DNA of 8,720 nt from Bacillota bacterium (GTDB taxonomy: Bacteria > Bacillota_C > Negativicutes > Sporomusales > Sporomusaceae), in NCBI GenBank assembly GCA_023441125.1, contig JAEZQV010000047.1:1-8720 (forward strand), given 5' to 3'. Within the stretch, counting starts at the first letter, position 1; each line of letters starts with the position of its first letter. The notes beneath the pieces were generated by a model, which was not told the DNA's origin, ran no database searches, and worked only from the letters and a program-made list of their open reading frames with translations. Position numbers and translations under genes: made by a program. Below, in pieces: positions 5,973-8,720 of this stretch.

Positions 5973-7451
5973 ATGAGAAAATATGTTAGAGATCAAATTA
6001 TTACCCTTCTCCAGACGATCTGGGAAGGAGCCAAACATGGGAAAAAGGCTTCACCGGCCGACCGCGTAATTATTTTCAGCGACTGCTGTGCAGCGCTTAC
6101 TTCTATAAGCAATAGCTTACGAAATGGACTTACCAGCGAACGGTTCGCTAGCTACGAAAAAATGCTGGCGGAAATAGAAATGGTGTTTGCAGCAATTATA
6201 AACAGTATTGCTGACAGCCAGCCAGCCCCGGTTTATTTTCAGAGATGCAAGGACCTCCTGAGAATGCTGAAAAAGGAACTTAGCAAGGAAGCGGAAGTAA
6301 AGATCGAAGTCGTATTTATGCCCTATAAGGCCAGTATGTGGGATTCTTTTGAAAGTGTATGGCTGGCCGCCAAAAATGATGAGCGCTGCAATCCAGTCGT
6401 TATGCCTATTCCCTACTATGACAGAAACCCGGATCAAAGTTTGGGCGCTCTGCATTATGAAGGCGAACAATATCCGGAGTATGTTCCGATTGTTCATTAC
6501 GACAAGTATGACCTGCATACTCGCAAACCGGACGTTATCTATATTCACAATCCGTATGACGAGGGCAATTATATTACAACTGTCGACCCCCGGTTCTATT
6601 CCTATAATCTTAAGAAGTTTACCGCAATGCTTGTTTATATCCCCTATTTTATTGCCGGTGCCTATGTTGACCTGCAGGCCTTTGCGCAAAAACACATTAC
6701 AGCTTGTGTACATGCGGTTGACAAAATTGTCGTTCAGTCCAATAAACACAAACAATTATATGTTGCGAGCGGTATTGCGGAGAAAAAATTACTTGCCCTG
6801 GGTTCACCAAAACTGGATGGTATTGTACAACCCAATACGATCAACAAAGCAGCTATACCGGCAGATTGGCAGAAAAAATTAAGCGGCAAAAAACCGGTTG
6901 TGTTAAACAGCAGTATCGGTTCGCTTTTAAATGACCCCAATTATCTAACCAAACTGAAAGAGCGGCTGGCAATTATTTCAGCATACGAGGAACTGACCCT
7001 TATCTGGCGGCCTCACCCGCTGCTGGAAACTACCATCCTTTCCATGCGGCCGGCCTGGCATGAAGAATACAGAGAAATATTGCGTATGGTAGCAAACAAT
7101 GACAACGCCATAATGGATCAGTCGGCGGATACAATGCCGGCTACCGCTGTTTCTGCCGGCATGATAAGCGATATGAGTTCGTGGGCGCGTCAATATATGG
7201 CTACTGGCAAGCCTGTTTTGCTGTTGAACGGAAAAAGTGAGCTGAAAAAGGACAGAATTTATATATTTGATCATTTTTCTTGCTATTTCCTCCATGATGG
7301 CTGCAGTATAGAAACTTTTTGCGACATGATTATCAACGGAACCGATGCTAGAAAAGGTGAACGCCTGAGAGCGTTGAAGACCTCAATGGTTCACGCGGAG
7401 GGGTCTTGTGGCGAGAAAATTCATAAAACTATAATTAGCTTGTTGGAGTAG
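5973..7451 (+). CDS. CDP-glycerol glycerophosphotransferase-like protein
   Basis: Members of this family (TagF/TagB-like) transfer glycerol phosphate or a similar alditol phosphate from a CDP donor onto a glycan or lipid acceptor. The 492-aa product shows the C-terminal catalytic signatures: GSPKLD at 277-282, WRPHP at 345-349 with the conserved His, and SDMSSW at 399-404, equivalent to the usual D-x-SS nucleotide-binding motif. The middle part holds VVFMPYKASMWDS at 113-125, PIPYYDRNPD at 145-154 and DVIYIHNPYD at 187-196. I recall such segments from a group of Firmicute proteins found beside LicD genes. The first 110 residues are helical, without a recognised domain. GAGG at 5964-5967, 5 nt before ATG 5973, fixes the start. 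A 78-nt gap separates it from the SDR gene, without a terminator, and the next gene follows after 3 nt. The group transferred is unknown; no CDP-alditol synthase is in the window. Confidence 0.8.
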   Translation: MRKYVRDQIITLLQTIWEGAKHGKKASPADRVIIFSDCCAALTSISNSLRNGLTSERFASYEKMLAEIEMVFAAIINSIADSQPAPVYFQRCKDLLRMLKKELSKEAEVKIEVVFMPYKASMWDSFESVWLAAKNDERCNPVVMPIPYYDRNPDQSLGALHYEGEQYPEYVPIVHYDKYDLHTRKPDVIYIHNPYDEGNYITTVDPRFYSYNLKKFTAMLVYIPYFIAGAYVDLQAFAQKHITACVHAVDKIVVQSNKHKQLYVASGIAEKKLLALGSPKLDGIVQPNTINKAAIPADWQKKLSGKKPVVLNSSIGSLLNDPNYLTKLKERLAIISAYEELTLIWRPHPLLETTILSMRPAWHEEYREILRMVANNDNAIMDQSADTMPATAVSAGMISDMSSWARQYMATGKPVLLLNGKSELKKDRIYIFDHFSCYFLHDGCSIETFCDMIINGTDARKGERLRALKTSMVHAEGSCGEKIHKTIISLLE

Positions 7452-7454
7452 AGC

Positions 7455-8393
7455 ATGAAAGAAGAACGAGTTACAACAGACATTGCCATTACCCCCGGGC
7501 AGCGCCGGCATATTCAGATGATTCAGTTGGAAATTCTCATTGAAATAGACCGTATATGCCGCAAACATCATATTGCATACCGGTTAATAGGCGGAAGCCT
7601 TATTGGCGCTGTCAGGCACAAAGGCTTTATCCCCTGGGACCCCGATGCGGATATTTCCATGAGCCGGGCAGATTATAACCGGTTTTTTGCCATCTGCCGG
7701 GAAGAACTGGATCAGCGGAGATTCTTCCTGCAAGAATGGCGAACCGATGCTAACTACAGATGGAATTACGCCAGGATGCTTAGGCATGGTACTGAGTTTG
7801 TCAGAGCCGGCCACGAAGAGCTACAGGCGAAAAACGGTATATTTGTGGATATCCTCTGCGCAGATGCAGTGCCGGATGCCGCCCTGCTGCGCCCAGTTCA
7901 TTGTTTTGCCTGTTTCCTGATACGAAAGCTGCTGTGGTCGAAAGTTGGCCAAAGATTGCACCCGAATTTTCTTTTAAGAAAATGGTACGCATTGCTGGCC
8001 TTGATTCCCAGAGACGCTATTTTTAAATTGCGGGACTGGGTTATAAGTTGGAGTGGCGATGAGTTTACGGAATTAAGCCGTAATATGGCGCATACCGTTT
8101 CCCGCAAAAGTTCCTCTAAATGGGGCTATCCCCAACGCATGTCCCAAGAGGAGGCAACGCAGGTTGCCAACGGCAGCCTGCCCTGGGACTACTTCTTAGT
8201 TGAATTGGAATTTGAAGGACACAAATTTTTAGTCAGCAAATTTTATGAGGAAGACCTGAGAAATACCTTTGGCAATTATAATGTGCTGCCGCCGGCAGCA
8301 GAAAGAATAAGTCATATTCCCTGCGCCAAGTTGACGTTGCTTAGACCGGAAATCGCTAATTTTGCTGAGTTAATGAAAAAAGTGGATCTATGA
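7455..8393 (+). CDS. LicD-family phosphotransferase-like protein, copy 1
   Basis: LicD proteins have a nucleotidyltransferase-like fold and attach phosphocholine or related phospho-groups to surface glycans; eukaryotic fukutin relatives transfer ribitol phosphate. The 312-aa product has the family core: IGGSLIGAVRHKGFIPWDPDADI at 45-67 (given here as its key parts GGS 46-48, GAVRH 51-55 and WDPDAD 61-66) and NGIFVDIL at 127-134. The usual acidic motif is WDDDID; here the second Asp is Pro and the Ile is Ala, while three Asp remain. A hydrophobic stretch at about 146-160 may help membrane association. The start follows the previous stop by 3 nt, and its ribosome binding site GGAG (7445-7448) lies at the end of the upstream gene, so translation is probably coupled. 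A second copy follows directly. Family membership is secure; substrate is not. Confidence 0.87.
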   Translation: MKEERVTTDIAITPGQRRHIQMIQLEILIEIDRICRKHHIAYRLIGGSLIGAVRHKGFIPWDPDADISMSRADYNRFFAICREELDQRRFFLQEWRTDANYRWNYARMLRHGTEFVRAGHEELQAKNGIFVDILCADAVPDAALLRPVHCFACFLIRKLLWSKVGQRLHPNFLLRKWYALLALIPRDAIFKLRDWVISWSGDEFTELSRNMAHTVSRKSSSKWGYPQRMSQEEATQVANGSLPWDYFLVELEFEGHKFLVSKFYEEDLRNTFGNYNVLPPAAERISHIPCAKLTLLRPEIANFAELMKKVDL

Positions 8394-8400
8394 GGCAGCT

Positions 8401-8720
8401 ATGAGATATGCAATGAAAAAAGGCATCCAGACTGTAGAACTGCTCCCGGCTGAATTGCGTACCATGCAGATGAATATGCTGGAGATGCTGATTGAGATTG
8501 ATAGAATTTGCCGTAAGTATGATATAAAGTACTCTTTGGATGGCGGCACGTTTTTGGGGGCGGTGCGTCACCAGGGCTTTATTCCCTGGGACCCGGATGC
8601 CGATATTGTCATCCTGAGAAAAGATTATGACAGGTTCAAAACGGTTTGTGAGCAGGAACTAAATCATAGTTGTTTCTTCCTGCAGGATTACCAAACCGAC
8701 AGGTACTACCGGTGGGGTTA
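8401..8720 (+). CDS. LicD-family phosphotransferase-like protein, copy 2 (cut by window end)
   Basis: The reading frame opens with ATG at 8401, 7 nt after the previous stop. GAGG at 8392-8395 overlaps that stop and serves as ribosome binding site. It stays open to the window edge, giving 106 complete codons. It repeats the LicD core: DRICRKYDIKYSLDGGTFLG around 34-53, AVRHQGF at 54-60 and WDPDAD at 63-68, then FFLQDYQTD and YYRWG at the edge. Over 84 aligned residues it matches copy 1 at about 52 positions (about 62%, counted by hand), so the pair arose by duplication. GGT here is the usual LicD form, whereas copy 1 has GGS. The C-terminal half is outside the window, so its integrity is unknown. 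Two retained copies suggest two different acceptors or phospho-groups. Confidence 0.9.
   Translation, partial: MRYAMKKGIQTVELLPAELRTMQMNMLEMLIEIDRICRKYDIKYSLDGGTFLGAVRHQGFIPWDPDADIVILRKDYDRFKTVCEQELNHSCFFLQDYQTDRYYRWG

Noticed and set aside
6117..6755. 212-aa open frame on the - strand
   Set aside because: It is opposite the glycerophosphotransferase-like gene, whose motifs are clear. The antisense product has no recognisable family.

Overview
The window looks like a late flagellar locus from a Gram-negative-type Firmicute, most likely a member of the Negativicutes (Sporomusaceae-like). Three things suggest this: strong AGGAGG-type ribosome binding sites, a CsrA encoded next to flagellin as in Firmicutes, and the style of the FliS and flagellin sequences. 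This placement is an inference from sequence style, not from a marker gene. All supported genes lie on the + strand.

Region 1 (1-720) holds fliS (flagellin chaperone) and csrA (RNA-binding translational regulator), closed by a strong hairpin terminator. Region 2 (721-2743) is a one-gene flagellin unit. It has an AT-rich upstream tract, a sigma-28/SigD-like promoter, an untranslated leader of about 146 nt with possible loop-loop pairing and several GGA motifs of the kind CsrA binds, a 577-aa flagellin, and a near-perfect terminator. Region 3 (2744 to the window end) is a tightly packed glycan-type cluster. It encodes a GT2-family glycosyltransferase with a long TPR-like C-terminal part, an extended SDR nucleotide-sugar epimerase/dehydratase, a CDP-glycerol glycerophosphotransferase-like enzyme, and two tandem LicD-family phosphotransferase-like proteins, the second cut by the window edge. 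No terminator is seen inside this cluster.

Working model: FliS guards the flagellin subunit and CsrA probably controls its translation through the leader. The downstream cluster may build and attach a phosphodiester-containing glycan (phosphoglycerol, phosphocholine or a similar group) to flagellin. The best sequence support for the link is that flagellin and the first cluster gene are each preceded by a TAAA-N15 promoter with a -10 close to CGATATT, so both may be read by the flagellar sigma factor. The chemistry of the modification, and whether flagellin rather than another surface polymer is the target, cannot be settled from the sequence.
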